Source: Nanobdellota archaeon
GTDB taxonomy: Archaea > Nanobdellota > Nanobdellia > Pacearchaeales > GW2011-AR1
Direction of reading: 5' to 3'
NCBI GenBank assembly: GCA_022563455.1
Contig: JADFNI010000049.1
Coordinates: 1 to 5,208 of the forward strand
Length of the DNA stretch: 5,208 nt
Position 1 is the stretch's first letter, and each line of letters begins with the position of its first letter. This document shows positions 1 through 3,979 of this stretch, piece by piece. The position numbers and the translations under genes were made by a program. The notes under the pieces are model-generated. The model saw only the letters and a program-made list of their open reading frames with translations, did no database searches and was not told where the DNA came from.

Positions 1-1
1 C

Positions 2-319
2 GTGAAGAGAAACAAATACACCCTTCTTTTTGATGAATTCAAGGACTTTCCCAAGGGCTTCCGGGTCCTGACCGGCGCCCTGGTCGACTCCAAAAGGTTT
101 GCCTTGGCACTGGGACTGCCTCCTACACTCACCGATATGGAGCTGGTCAAGCTGCTCAAAGACAACCTGGCCTCCAGGCCCAAGACCCAGAAGAAATATT
201 CAGCGAAATTCGTGGACAGCGCTCCCCTCTTTGAGAACGTCATGGAAGGGGACGAAATTGATCTTTACAAGTTTCTAATTGTAGAACTCCTTCAAAACAT
301 TCTGTGTAGTAAGAAATAA
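2..319 (+). CDS. Hypothetical protein, GC-rich plus-strand ORF, probably truncated at one or both ends
   Basis: This is the only plus-strand reading frame I accept as coding. It opens at a GTG at the window edge, so the real start may lie outside. The first 85 or so codons are GC-rich with many G/C third positions (GGC, GTC, CTG, ACC, GCC), unlike any other gene here. The last 15-18 codons, after about position 265, become AT-rich and end in LLQNILCSKK. The protein is soluble-looking, mixed alpha/beta and lysine-rich, with no membrane segment and no motif I recognise. It converges on and overlaps the minus-strand gene 240-542. The composition break inside the frame suggests a gene whose 3' end was replaced by element DNA, so its natural C-terminus may be lost. 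Function unknown. Coding status is moderately sure from codon use. Confidence 0.55.
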   Translation: MKRNKYTLLFDEFKDFPKGFRVLTGALVDSKRFALALGLPPTLTDMELVKLLKDNLASRPKTQKKYSAKFVDSAPLFENVMEGDEIDLYKFLIVELLQNILCSKK

Positions 320-542
320 TATTTGAAAATTCCATAACAACACCAAGCAAAAGTAAAATAATAACTACAGTAACTAAAACATTCCACCAACTACCACCTG
401 TCCAGAAGTTAAACCAGTTCCAAGTTCCATCTTCATTCTTAATAGGATGCACTACACCCCAACCTTTGTAAGAGTTTTTCAAATAGACAGTTTCACCTTC
501 TGGTAAGTCTTTTGCTTTTATTATACCTGCTTTCCAATCCAT
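240..542 (-). CDS. Small single-pass membrane protein with a GGSWWN motif before the membrane helix
   Basis: Predicted 100 residues. A soluble N-terminal part of about 50 residues contains a short beta-like segment (ETVYLKNS, then GWGVVHPIKNEDG) and aromatic residues (WNWFNFW). GGSWWN then leads into one strongly hydrophobic helix at about 54-70 (VLVTVVIILLLLGVV), followed by a short tail with two cysteines (C82, C92). It follows the 33-residue gene with the junction TAAAATG (one base between stop and start) and has no clear Shine-Dalgarno, which suggests translational coupling. The last 10 or so codons cross into the GC-rich left flank, so the C-terminus may be partly foreign. It is the last gene of the minus-strand run. 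Function unknown; a viral or element membrane protein is an inference from context. Confidence 0.75.
   Translation of the reverse strand: MDWKAGIIKAKDLPEGETVYLKNSYKGWGVVHPIKNEDGTWNWFNFWTGGSWWNVLVTVVIILLLLGVVMEFSNIISYYTECFEGVLQLETCKDQFRPLP
266..283. other. Inverted repeat TACAA-8-TTGTA at the composition change (possible recombination core)
   Basis: TACAA (266-270) and TTGTA (279-283) are exact inverted copies around GTTTCTAA. Short inverted arms around a 6-8 base spacer are the layout of tyrosine-recombinase core sites. The repeat is short and could be chance. It is listed because it coincides with the switch from GC-rich to AT-rich DNA. Confidence 0.2.
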
Positions 543-543
543 T

Positions 544-645
544 TTATAAAATTCTGAAAGCTAATATAGACACAGCTATCCCTATGAAAAGTCCTAACAT
601 ATAATAGGAAAATTCTCTCAAAGCCCTATATTCTTTTCTTGTCAT
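544..645 (-). CDS. Very small membrane protein (33 aa)
   Basis: The frame starts with ATG at 645 and ends with TAA at 544-546, giving 33 residues: a charged N-terminus (MTRKEYRALREF) and one hydrophobic helix (YYMLGLFIGIAVSILAF). It sits exactly in the gap between its neighbours: the preceding gene stops at 647 and the next starts at 542, both with the tight TAAAATG arrangement. That fit, and a positive N-terminus followed by one membrane helix, are the grounds for accepting such a short gene. No Shine-Dalgarno is evident, so re-initiation by ribosomes from the upstream gene is likely. Function unknown. Small single-helix proteins of this kind are common in archaeal viruses, but nothing here ties it to a particular role. 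Confidence 0.65.
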   Translation of the reverse strand: MTRKEYRALREFSYYMLGLFIGIAVSILAFRIL

Positions 646-646
646 T

Positions 647-820
647 TTAATTATTAGCCATTTTTGCCATTATGAAATATCCACCAAGCCCTGAAGCTAA
701 AGGTGTTAATATCTTCCACATCGCCGGTAATTCATCTATCCTACCAACCATAAACCATCCTATTCCTGCCCCAACCACTCCAGCTATAACTGCAATTGGA
801 CTTATGTCTTCGAAATCCAT
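647..820 (-). CDS. Small membrane protein with two hydrophobic segments (57 aa)
   Basis: Starts with ATG at 820. It has one of the best ribosome binding sites in the window: AAGGAGG about 10 bases before the start, inside the end of the preceding gene, whose TAA directly abuts this ATG. The 57 residues begin with an acidic MDFEDISP. There is one glycine-rich hydrophobic stretch at about 9-25 (AVIAGVVGAGIGWFMVG) and a second weaker one at about 38-54 (LTPLASGLGGYFIMA), with a short loop (RIDELPAMWK) between them. Glycine/alanine-rich paired helices of this size resemble pore-forming or virion membrane proteins, but that is only a resemblance. The strong site suggests it is made in larger amounts than its coupled neighbours. 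Confidence 0.75.
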   Translation of the reverse strand: MDFEDISPIAVIAGVVGAGIGWFMVGRIDELPAMWKILTPLASGLGGYFIMAKMANN

Positions 821-1117
821 TTAAAGTATACCTCCTTGTAATCTTTCTAATAAAGTTTTCTTTTGCCACAATCCTATTTGTTGAATTATTGTATTGAACA
901 TTGCACCAACTAAGATTATCAATAACCACCATAAAGTTTTTATAGCAATAATTGAAACAACAATTCCTGCCGCAACCCCAATAATAATTATCCATGTCGA
1001 TCTAACTTGCTGTGTCACCTGTTGCAGAGGTGTTACCCCCTGCAACCCTAGTTTCCATCTATCAATAAATTCTTTAGGTGTGACTTTGTTTCCTTCCCTA
1101 TCTGTCCATATTTTCAT
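821..1117 (-). CDS. Two-helix membrane protein with cytoplasmic-type N-terminal domain (98 aa)
   Basis: I start at ATG 1117, two bases after the stop of the preceding gene. An in-frame ATG at 1147 would add ten residues but would overlap that gene by 28 bases. The N-terminal 40 residues are soluble (MKIWTDREGNKVTPKEF, then a helix IDRWKLGLQGVTPLQQ). Two hydrophobic helices follow at about 42-59 (TWIIIIGVAAGIVVSIIA) and 62-79 (LWWLLIILVGAMFNTIIQ), separated by a hairpin-short turn (IKT). A basic amphipathic tail (GLWQKKTLLERLQ) ends the protein. The arrangement of W-T-x-R-E-G, T-P-K-E-F, the R-W helix and V-T-P-L-Q-Q before paired helices looks like a conserved small protein, not random coding. 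I cannot name a family. Its end carries the ribosome binding site of the next gene. Confidence 0.8.
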   Translation of the reverse strand: MKIWTDREGNKVTPKEFIDRWKLGLQGVTPLQQVTQQVRSTWIIIIGVAAGIVVSIIAIKTLWWLLIILVGAMFNTIIQQIGLWQKKTLLERLQGGIL

Positions 1118-1119
1118 TT

Positions 1120-1248
1120 TCAAAATTTGCTTTTGATTAATTCCCATGTTGCTTCCCAGACAACCCTACCAAGTTCAGTTCCATATACAAATCCCATAAG
1201 GAATCCGATTACTAATAAAAAAATCCCCGTAGCTAATTTAAATATCAT
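1120..1248 (-). CDS. Very small membrane protein (42 aa)
   Basis: The frame runs from ATG 1248 to TGA at 1120-1122. The start overlaps the stop of the 91-residue paralogue gene as ATGA, so translation is probably coupled. The 42 residues hold one N-terminal hydrophobic helix (about 3-22, FKLATGIFLLVIGFLMGFVY). It is followed by a short amphipathic segment with tryptophans (GTELGRVVWEATWELIKSKF). The next gene begins two bases after the stop. The exact fit between neighbours and the clear membrane helix support it as real despite its size. It may be a signal-anchored single-pass protein. Function unknown. Confidence 0.7.
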   Translation of the reverse strand: MIFKLATGIFLLVIGFLMGFVYGTELGRVVWEATWELIKSKF

Positions 1249-1520
1249 GTTAATTTATCTCCGAATTCTTTATCAAATTCTTCAATTATTGCTACAGTTA
1301 TACTTGGGTTATCTTTATAAAATCTAAAAGCTAATCTTTCTTTCAATCTCTTTATGGCTTGTTTTATTTTTTTAACAGGAATCATTTCTTCATCTGGTTT
1401 TGTGAATAAGAAAAATTGAATTTCATCACTTAATGTTTTTTCTTTAGAAAGATTGACATAATCATCTACTGCATTTTCAATTATTTCTCTTTGTTTTTCT
1501 TCAAGTGTTTTTTCTTTCAT
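1245..1520 (-). CDS. Member C of a three-copy paralogous small-protein family (91 aa)
   Basis: A soluble, charged, mostly helical protein. An N-terminal extension (about 1-26, rich in K and E) precedes a module shared with the genes at 1758-1967 and 2244-2429. The module consists of KEKTLSDEI, a variable loop, a short strand with I-P-V, a basic helix KKIKQAIKRLKERL, and a closing segment EEFDKEFGDKL. Interestingly the first residues MKEKTL echo the KEKTL that opens the shared module. The start overlaps the upstream stop as ATGA (1517-1520), and its own stop overlaps the next start in the same way. No known domain is recognised. The basic helix would allow nucleic-acid or protein binding, but this is a guess. 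Confidence 0.8.
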   Translation of the reverse strand: MKEKTLEEKQREIIENAVDDYVNLSKEKTLSDEIQFFLFTKPDEEMIPVKKIKQAIKRLKERLAFRFYKDNPSITVAIIEEFDKEFGDKLT

Positions 1521-1756
1521 TTTAAATATACAGTTTTAACCTCCTGTAAGTTTCCAAGTACATCATATTCATAACAAGTACAAAGTGGATCATCTAATAC
1601 GGCCTCTGGATAATCTGCACAAATATCATAATAACAAGAATATGTTTTTTCTTCCTCTGCTCGTTCAAGATAAAATCCCCAGATAAGTAATATGAGAATT
1701 AAAAGTAAAGTAACCATAGAAGTAATTGCTATTGATTTCCAATTTGTTTCTTTCAT
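1517..1756 (-). CDS. Single-pass membrane protein with cysteine-containing outer domain (79 aa)
   Basis: Begins at ATG 1756, one base after the stop of the preceding gene (TAAAATG). A short basic N-terminus (MKETNWKS) leads to a hydrophobic helix at about 9-29 (rich in L and I). An acidic segment ERAEEEK and a small domain of about 40 residues follow, with four cysteines (C41, C46, C59, C61: CYYDIC, then CTCYEY). The topology, with positive charge before the helix and none after, suggests the cysteine domain lies outside the cell or in the virion exterior. There the cysteines could form two disulfides or bind a metal. It sits between two members of the paralogous soluble family. Function unknown. 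Confidence 0.75.
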   Translation of the reverse strand: MKETNWKSIAITSMVTLLLILILLIWGFYLERAEEEKTYSCYYDICADYPEAVLDDPLCTCYEYDVLGNLQEVKTVYLK

Positions 1757-1757
1757 T

Positions 1758-1967
1758 TTAGATTAATTTATACCCCATGATTTCGTCAATTAAATAAAAC
1801 ATACGATTTCTTATTTTAGTTCTAGATAACCCTCTAATTATTTCTAGATCAATCTCTTGCTTCAATCTTCTGAGTGCTTTTCTAACCTTAGGAACTCTAA
1901 TAACTTTATCAGTTAATTGACAGCTTCTTGCATTAATTATCTCATCACTTAATTTTTGTTCATTCAT
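1758..1967 (-). CDS. Member B of a three-copy paralogous small-protein family (69 aa)
   Basis: A small basic, helical protein. It matches the 61- and 91-residue paralogues in order and spacing: N-terminal KLSDEI, a variable loop, I-R-V-P, the helix KVRKALRRLKQEI, a second charged helix, and a C-terminal L-I-D-E-I-x-G-Y-K-L close. The start overlaps the stop of the upstream 36-residue membrane protein as ATGA (1964-1967), and one base separates its stop from the next start. The arginine/lysine-rich central helix could contact nucleic acid, but no helix-turn-helix pattern is clear. The repeated linkage with a small membrane protein suggests a functional pairing, which is inference. Confidence 0.8.
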   Translation of the reverse strand: MNEQKLSDEIINARSCQLTDKVIRVPKVRKALRRLKQEIDLEIIRGLSRTKIRNRMFYLIDEIMGYKLI

Positions 1968-2074
1968 ATTTTACTTATTAAAAACCACACACCTCCAACA
2001 ATTCCTAGAGCCCCTATTGTAAAACCCCCTATCATAAACGACCAAACTAAAAATGTTTCTAATTTTTCATTCAT
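1964..2074 (-). CDS. Very small membrane protein (36 aa)
   Basis: From ATG 2074 to TGA 1964-1966, with ATGA overlaps at both ends (2071-2074 and 1964-1967). The 36 residues are MNEKLETFLVW followed by one glycine-rich hydrophobic segment (SFMIGGFTIGALGIVGGVWF) and a short tail LISKI. A second in-frame ATG is absent until within the helix, so the first start is preferred. The helix carries G-G, G-x-x-x-G and G-I-V-G-G spacings typical of helix-helix packing, so oligomerisation in the membrane is plausible. The first bases of the gene (ATGAATGAA) are the same as those of the next gene downstream, although the proteins are unrelated. Function unknown. Confidence 0.7.
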   Translation of the reverse strand: MNEKLETFLVWSFMIGGFTIGALGIVGGVWFLISKI

Positions 2075-2247
2075 TTTTTAGGCTTTACTCCCATAACAAA
2101 AGATTCACCATATCTTTCGTAATATATTTTAGCTTCATCATATATTTTGACAACCATTCTTTGCCTTAAATCACCATAAGATTTTCTTGCTCTTGAACAG
2201 ATCCTCATTATTCTTTCATGATCTTTAATCTTTTTTTCTAATGTCAT
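2071..2247 (-). CDS. Small basic helical hypothetical protein (58 aa)
   Basis: From ATG 2247 (overlapping the previous stop as ATGA) to TGA 2071-2073 (overlapping the next start as ATGA). The protein is strongly charged and predicted helical: MTLEKKIKDHERIMRIC, then SRARKSYGDLRQRMVVKIYD, and a final helix with tyrosines (EAKIYYERYGESF) ending in a basic tail VKPKK. No membrane segment, cysteine pair or known motif is present. Net positive charge would suit binding to nucleic acid or to acidic partners. It lies directly after paralogue A and before a membrane protein. I do not recognise a family. Acceptance rests on the perfect overlaps and on sensible codon use. Confidence 0.65.
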   Translation of the reverse strand: MTLEKKIKDHERIMRICSRARKSYGDLRQRMVVKIYDEAKIYYERYGESFVMGVKPKK

Positions 2248-2429
2248 AGAAATTTATCTCCTGCTTCGAAATCAATTTCATTAATCGCATCTACGGCAGA
2301 ATTGGTATCTTGTAATTTCTTCATAATTCTTGTTTTAATTTTTCTAATAAAAGATCTAGCAGACTTAACAGTAACTACCTCTTCCTTCCCGCCTTCCAAT
2401 ATGCAGTCACTAAATGTTTTATCTTTCAT
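2244..2429 (-). CDS. Member A of a three-copy paralogous small-protein family (61 aa)
   Basis: The shortest and most diverged family member. It opens with MKDKTFSDCI, matching KEKTLSDEI of the 91-residue paralogue. After a glycine-containing loop comes V-V-T-V, then the basic helix KSARSFIRKIKTRIMKKL, and a closing segment INEIDFEAGDKFL that parallels EEFDKEFGDKLT. Stop and start overlap both neighbours as ATGA (2426-2429 and 2244-2247), so it is tightly coupled to the 40- and 58-residue genes. No known domain recognised. The conserved N-terminal SD-I and C-terminal G-x-K-L elements flanking a basic helix suggest one small fold kept across the three copies, with the loop between them free to vary. 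Confidence 0.75.
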   Translation of the reverse strand: MKDKTFSDCILEGGKEEVVTVKSARSFIRKIKTRIMKKLQDTNSAVDAINEIDFEAGDKFL

Positions 2430-2548
2430 TTACTCCAGTTCAAACCAATTCTTTTTAATTCAACTAATCTTAACTTCTTCCATTCTTCAGCATTCATTAG
2501 ATCATCATTGTCTTTTAGATGCTGATATGTTTCTTCATCTGTCATCAT
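2426..2548 (-). CDS. Very small acidic/helical hypothetical protein (40 aa)
   Basis: The frame starts with two adjacent ATG codons (2548 and 2545) and stops with TGA 2426-2428, overlapping the next start as ATGA. A GGAG about 10 bases upstream of the first ATG, overlapping the end of the coiled-coil gene, favours that start. The product is acidic at first (MMTDEETYQHLKDNDDLMN) and then basic and helical (AEEWKKLRLVELKRI, GLNWSK). It has no membrane segment and no known motif. It fills the 126-base gap between its neighbours precisely and has a ribosome binding site, which makes it more likely real than a chance frame. Function unknown. Confidence 0.6.
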   Translation of the reverse strand: MMTDEETYQHLKDNDDLMNAEEWKKLRLVELKRIGLNWSK

Positions 2549-2554
2549 CTTCTA

Positions 2555-2758
2555 TTATCTCCAAACCCTTTGTCTCTCTTGAGATTTTCTAATTTCAGCA
2601 GTTTTTATTCTGCCATATTCTAATTTTTTCTCATGTTTTAACCTATCTGATTCTCTAATAAATTCTAATTCTTTCATGTGCAGTATATGTTTCTTTTTAT
2701 CGTGATCATCTTTTAATTTTATTATTTCTTTTTCCCATTCGTATTCTTGTTTTTTCAT
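2555..2758 (-). CDS. Small coiled-coil protein (67 aa)
   Basis: Begins with ATG 2758, overlapping the preceding stop as ATGA. Almost the whole protein is charged and heptad-like (EYEWEKEIIKLKDDHDKKKH, later LEFIRESDRLKHEKKLEY), very rich in K and E with regularly spaced I and L. It therefore probably forms one long helix or coiled coil of about 55 residues, ending in a basic KSQERQRVWR. There are no cysteines or membrane segments. It follows the membrane protein at 2755-2979, whose acidic N-terminus could be a partner; this is inference from adjacency. Low-complexity charged composition makes homology assignment unreliable. Possible roles are scaffold or structural spacer, but none is shown. 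Confidence 0.75.
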   Translation of the reverse strand: MKKQEYEWEKEIIKLKDDHDKKKHILHMKELEFIRESDRLKHEKKLEYGRIKTAEIRKSQERQRVWR

Positions 2759-2979
2759 CCTGCCACCTGCCCTTGAAAGATATTGCTACCAGTAATAAAC
2801 CAAATAAAAGCAAATAAAATTCCAATATAACCCGGAGTTAAAAGCAAATGGCAAAAGATTTCTACCCAATCTCTTTCTTTTCTTTTATCTACCCATCTAG
2901 GATGATCTGGGTGTTCAGATTCATATTCCCATCTAGGTTCACTTTCCCATTCTTCTTTTAATGTTTGTTCTTGTTTCAT
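2755..2979 (-). CDS. Tail-side single-pass membrane protein with acidic tryptophan-rich N-terminus (74 aa)
   Basis: ATG at 2979, with a weak AGGGA about 9 bases upstream. Residues 1-38 are highly charged and contain repeated tryptophans and aromatics (EEWESEPRWEYESEHPDHPRW, shortened pattern W-E-S-E, W-E-Y-E-S-E), then KRKERDW. A hydrophobic helix runs from about 40 to 63 (IFCHLLLTPGYIGILFAFIW), and a short tail follows. The positive cluster before the helix suggests the N-terminal domain stays in the cytoplasm. The gene start lies inside the 3' part of the frameshifted zinc-ribbon gene, read in another frame, so the two overlap by about 40 bases. It is coupled by ATGA to the coiled-coil gene that follows. 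Function unknown. Confidence 0.75.
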   Translation of the reverse strand: MKQEQTLKEEWESEPRWEYESEHPDHPRWVDKRKERDWVEIFCHLLLTPGYIGILFAFIWFITGSNIFQGQVAG

Positions 2980-3131
2980 ATTTGTGTTTCCCTAAAAGAT
3001 TAGGCATCCTTTGTTTTGTTTTGCAATAGCAATTATAACATAAAATCTTTGTCTTGGTTCTCCAACTTTGCCTGATTTTTTTTTCCGCAGTCCATACAAT
3101 CCTTGACGGCGTAGTTTTTTGCTAGTGTCAT
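2939..3131 (-). pseudogene. Small zinc-ribbon protein interrupted by a frameshift in an A9 run
   Basis: ATG 3131 has a good ribosome binding site (AAGGAG, 9 bases upstream) that overlaps the stop of the preceding gene. The initial frame gives only 32 residues, with CMDCGKK, and then stops. If one A of the nine-A run (positions 3076-3084) is skipped, the reading continues to TGA 2939-2941 as a 63-residue protein. It would contain C12 and C15 (CMDC), a basic middle, and C31, C34 and C36 (CYNCYCK): a complete pair of zinc knuckles. The second half of the zinc site appearing only in the +1 frame is strong evidence that the joined reading is the ancestral protein. The cause may be a homopolymer sequencing error, a real mutation or a programmed slip. 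Likely nucleic-acid binding if intact. Confidence 0.65.
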
Positions 3132-3147
3132 TTTCTATATCTCCTTA

Positions 3148-3531
3148 TCAATTTACGCATTGCACCCCTTGAAATTTTTTTTTAAATTTTGATTTCTTTA
3201 CTACCAAATCTCTTAATTCCTTATTTGAATAATATCCAGATTCTTTACTTTGTTTATTCCAATACTTACTTGGCGTATCATAGAATGCTCTTTTCTCAGT
3301 GATTATCTTATGTAAAAACTTTAACAATTCAAAACTGTATCTAGAATTTGGAAAGTAAGAAGCTTTATGGCGTGAAGTAACAACTACCGAATGTTTTCCA
3401 CAGTTCTTACAATAAAATACTCTTCTTTCGTGTGGTTTAGCTTTAGTCCAAACCTTACCCCGTCTAACTAATACTCTGTTCTGATTACATTTAGGACATC
3501 TTAAGATTCTTTTATCTACTTTGGTTATCAT
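3148..3531 (-). CDS. Zinc-ribbon protein, possible DNA-binding regulator or transposase-like N-terminal domain (127 aa)
   Basis: The N-terminal half is a zinc ribbon: C12-P-K-C15, a basic hairpin (LVRRGKVWTKAKPHERR), then C41-K-N-C44-G. This spacing is typical of zinc ribbons that recognise nucleic acid, including those at the front of archaeal transposases and of transcription factors. The C-terminal 80 residues are basic and helical (ELLKFLHKIITEKRAFYD, and a final KKSKFKKKF), and lack the DDE or other catalytic residues a transposase would need. The start is ATG 3531. There is no clear Shine-Dalgarno, and a TTTATATT element lies only 14-21 bases before the ATG, too near for ordinary TATA spacing. 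It is the first gene after the hairpin-rich gap and may regulate the run that follows. That role is inference. Confidence 0.8.
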   Translation of the reverse strand: MITKVDKRILRCPKCNQNRVLVRRGKVWTKAKPHERRVFYCKNCGKHSVVVTSRHKASYFPNSRYSFELLKFLHKIITEKRAFYDTPSKYWNKQSKESGYYSNKELRDLVVKKSKFKKKFQGVQCVN

Positions 3532-3552
3532 TTTTGTTTATGTGAATATAAA

Positions 3553-3580
3553 CCCCTCAGTTGGCTAACCTTCTGAGGGG
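3553..3580 (-). terminator. GC-rich hairpin with weak T-tract, possible terminator
   Basis: CCCCTCAG (3553-3560) and CTGAGGGG (3573-3580) form a perfect 8-pair stem around a 12-base loop. Within the loop GG and CC could add two more pairs. Read on the minus strand, the stem is followed by TTTATATT, which resembles a weak terminator tail. It lies between the 98-residue gene and the zinc-ribbon gene and would separate the two units. On the plus strand it is followed by a perfect ribosome binding site instead, so its purpose could be different. Confidence 0.4.
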
Positions 3581-3636
3581 CAAGGAGGTAAAATATGGAC
3601 AGAATTTACTGCCATAATTACCTTGTCCCGAAGGAC
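3553..3636. other. Cluster of three consecutive hairpins in the intergenic gap (possible structured RNA)
   Basis: Within the 111-base gap between genes, three stem-loops follow one another. The first is the 8-pair GC-rich stem at 3553-3580. The second is a longer interrupted stem at 3586-3623, in which AGGTAA pairs with TTACCT, TATGG with CCATA, and CAG with CTG. The third is at 3625-3636, GTCC-loop-GGAC, which on the minus strand has a C(UUCG)G tetraloop, a very stable RNA fold. Such density is unlikely by chance in AT-rich DNA. It may be a structured RNA, a leader or terminator region, or a DNA replication site. Strand is undecided; the tetraloop favours minus. Confidence 0.45.
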
Positions 3637-3642
3637 TATTAT

Positions 3643-3939
3643 CTAATCCAAAGTTATTACAGTGTATGTTGTCTTCAGTCCTTCCCCAGATTTGCTAACC
3701 TTAAAAGATTTAAGATCTGGTTTCTCTATCAAAATTTCTTTTAAAGCTTTCAATACAGAAGTTGGAACTCTGTAATCTTCCCCATCAATTTCAACTACTT
3801 TTATCTTAAAAGTTGATCCGTCTTCTTTACTATATTCTTTTTCAACAATATCAACTTTGGTGGATATGTTAGTTAGATCTGAAATGTTTCTGGTTTGCGG
3901 TGGCTCATAAGCCTTTGCTTCATCCATTATTGTTCCCAT
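3643..3939 (-). CDS. Hypothetical protein, beta-rich C-terminus, strong ribosome binding site (98 aa)
   Basis: ATG 3939 has AAAGGAGG about 10 bases upstream, among the strongest sites in the window. A second ATG four codons later is too far from it. The first 25 residues look disordered (MDEAKAYEPPQTRNIS). After that come predicted beta strands (FKIKVVEIDGEDYRVP), a helix (SVLKALKEILIEKPDLKS) and a last strand pair (FKVSKSGEGLKTTYTVI). The order V-P-x-S-V-L-K-x-L-K, then F-K-V-x-K-S-G-E-G-x-x-T-x-Y-T-V looks like a conserved compact domain, but I cannot name it confidently. Its place beside replication genes and its expected high expression would fit a nucleic-acid-binding or virion protein. 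It lies 40 bases after the 51-residue gene and probably shares its promoter. Confidence 0.85.
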   Translation of the reverse strand: MGTIMDEAKAYEPPQTRNISDLTNISTKVDIVEKEYSKEDGSTFKIKVVEIDGEDYRVPTSVLKALKEILIEKPDLKSFKVSKSGEGLKTTYTVITLD

Positions 3940-3979
3940 TTTGTTTAGTCCTCCTTTTTAATTTGTATTTTGAATATGA

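Noticed and set aside
266..295. CRISPR-like repeat unit (GTTTC...AAAAC look)
   Set aside because: Only one copy exists in the window and no spacers or cas genes are present.
741..995. Minus-strand open frame of 84 codons rich in N, Y and C
   Set aside because: It overlaps the 57- and 98-residue membrane genes out of frame. Those have better starts, a strong binding site and sensible membrane helices.
894..1136. Plus-strand open frame of 80 codons
   Set aside because: It is antisense to the two-helix membrane protein; its codons mirror that gene and it has no ribosome binding site.
1118..1147. Ten-residue N-terminal extension of the 98-residue membrane protein (ATG 1147)
   Set aside because: It would overlap the upstream gene by 28 bases, whereas ATG 1117 follows that stop by two bases like the other junctions.
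1127..1327. Plus-strand open frame of 66 codons
   Set aside because: Antisense to the 42- and 91-residue genes; no start signals.
2302..2592. Plus-strand open frame of 96 codons
   Set aside because: Antisense to three coupled minus-strand genes, with low-complexity hydrophobic composition typical of a reverse-strand shadow.
3148..3531. Full transposase
   Set aside because: Only the zinc-ribbon part resembles one; no catalytic DDE-type domain, terminal inverted repeats or target duplication is visible.
3564..3703. Direct repeat GCTAACCTT at 3564-3572 and 3695-3703
   Set aside because: Nine bases, one copy inside a coding region and one in a hairpin loop; probably chance.
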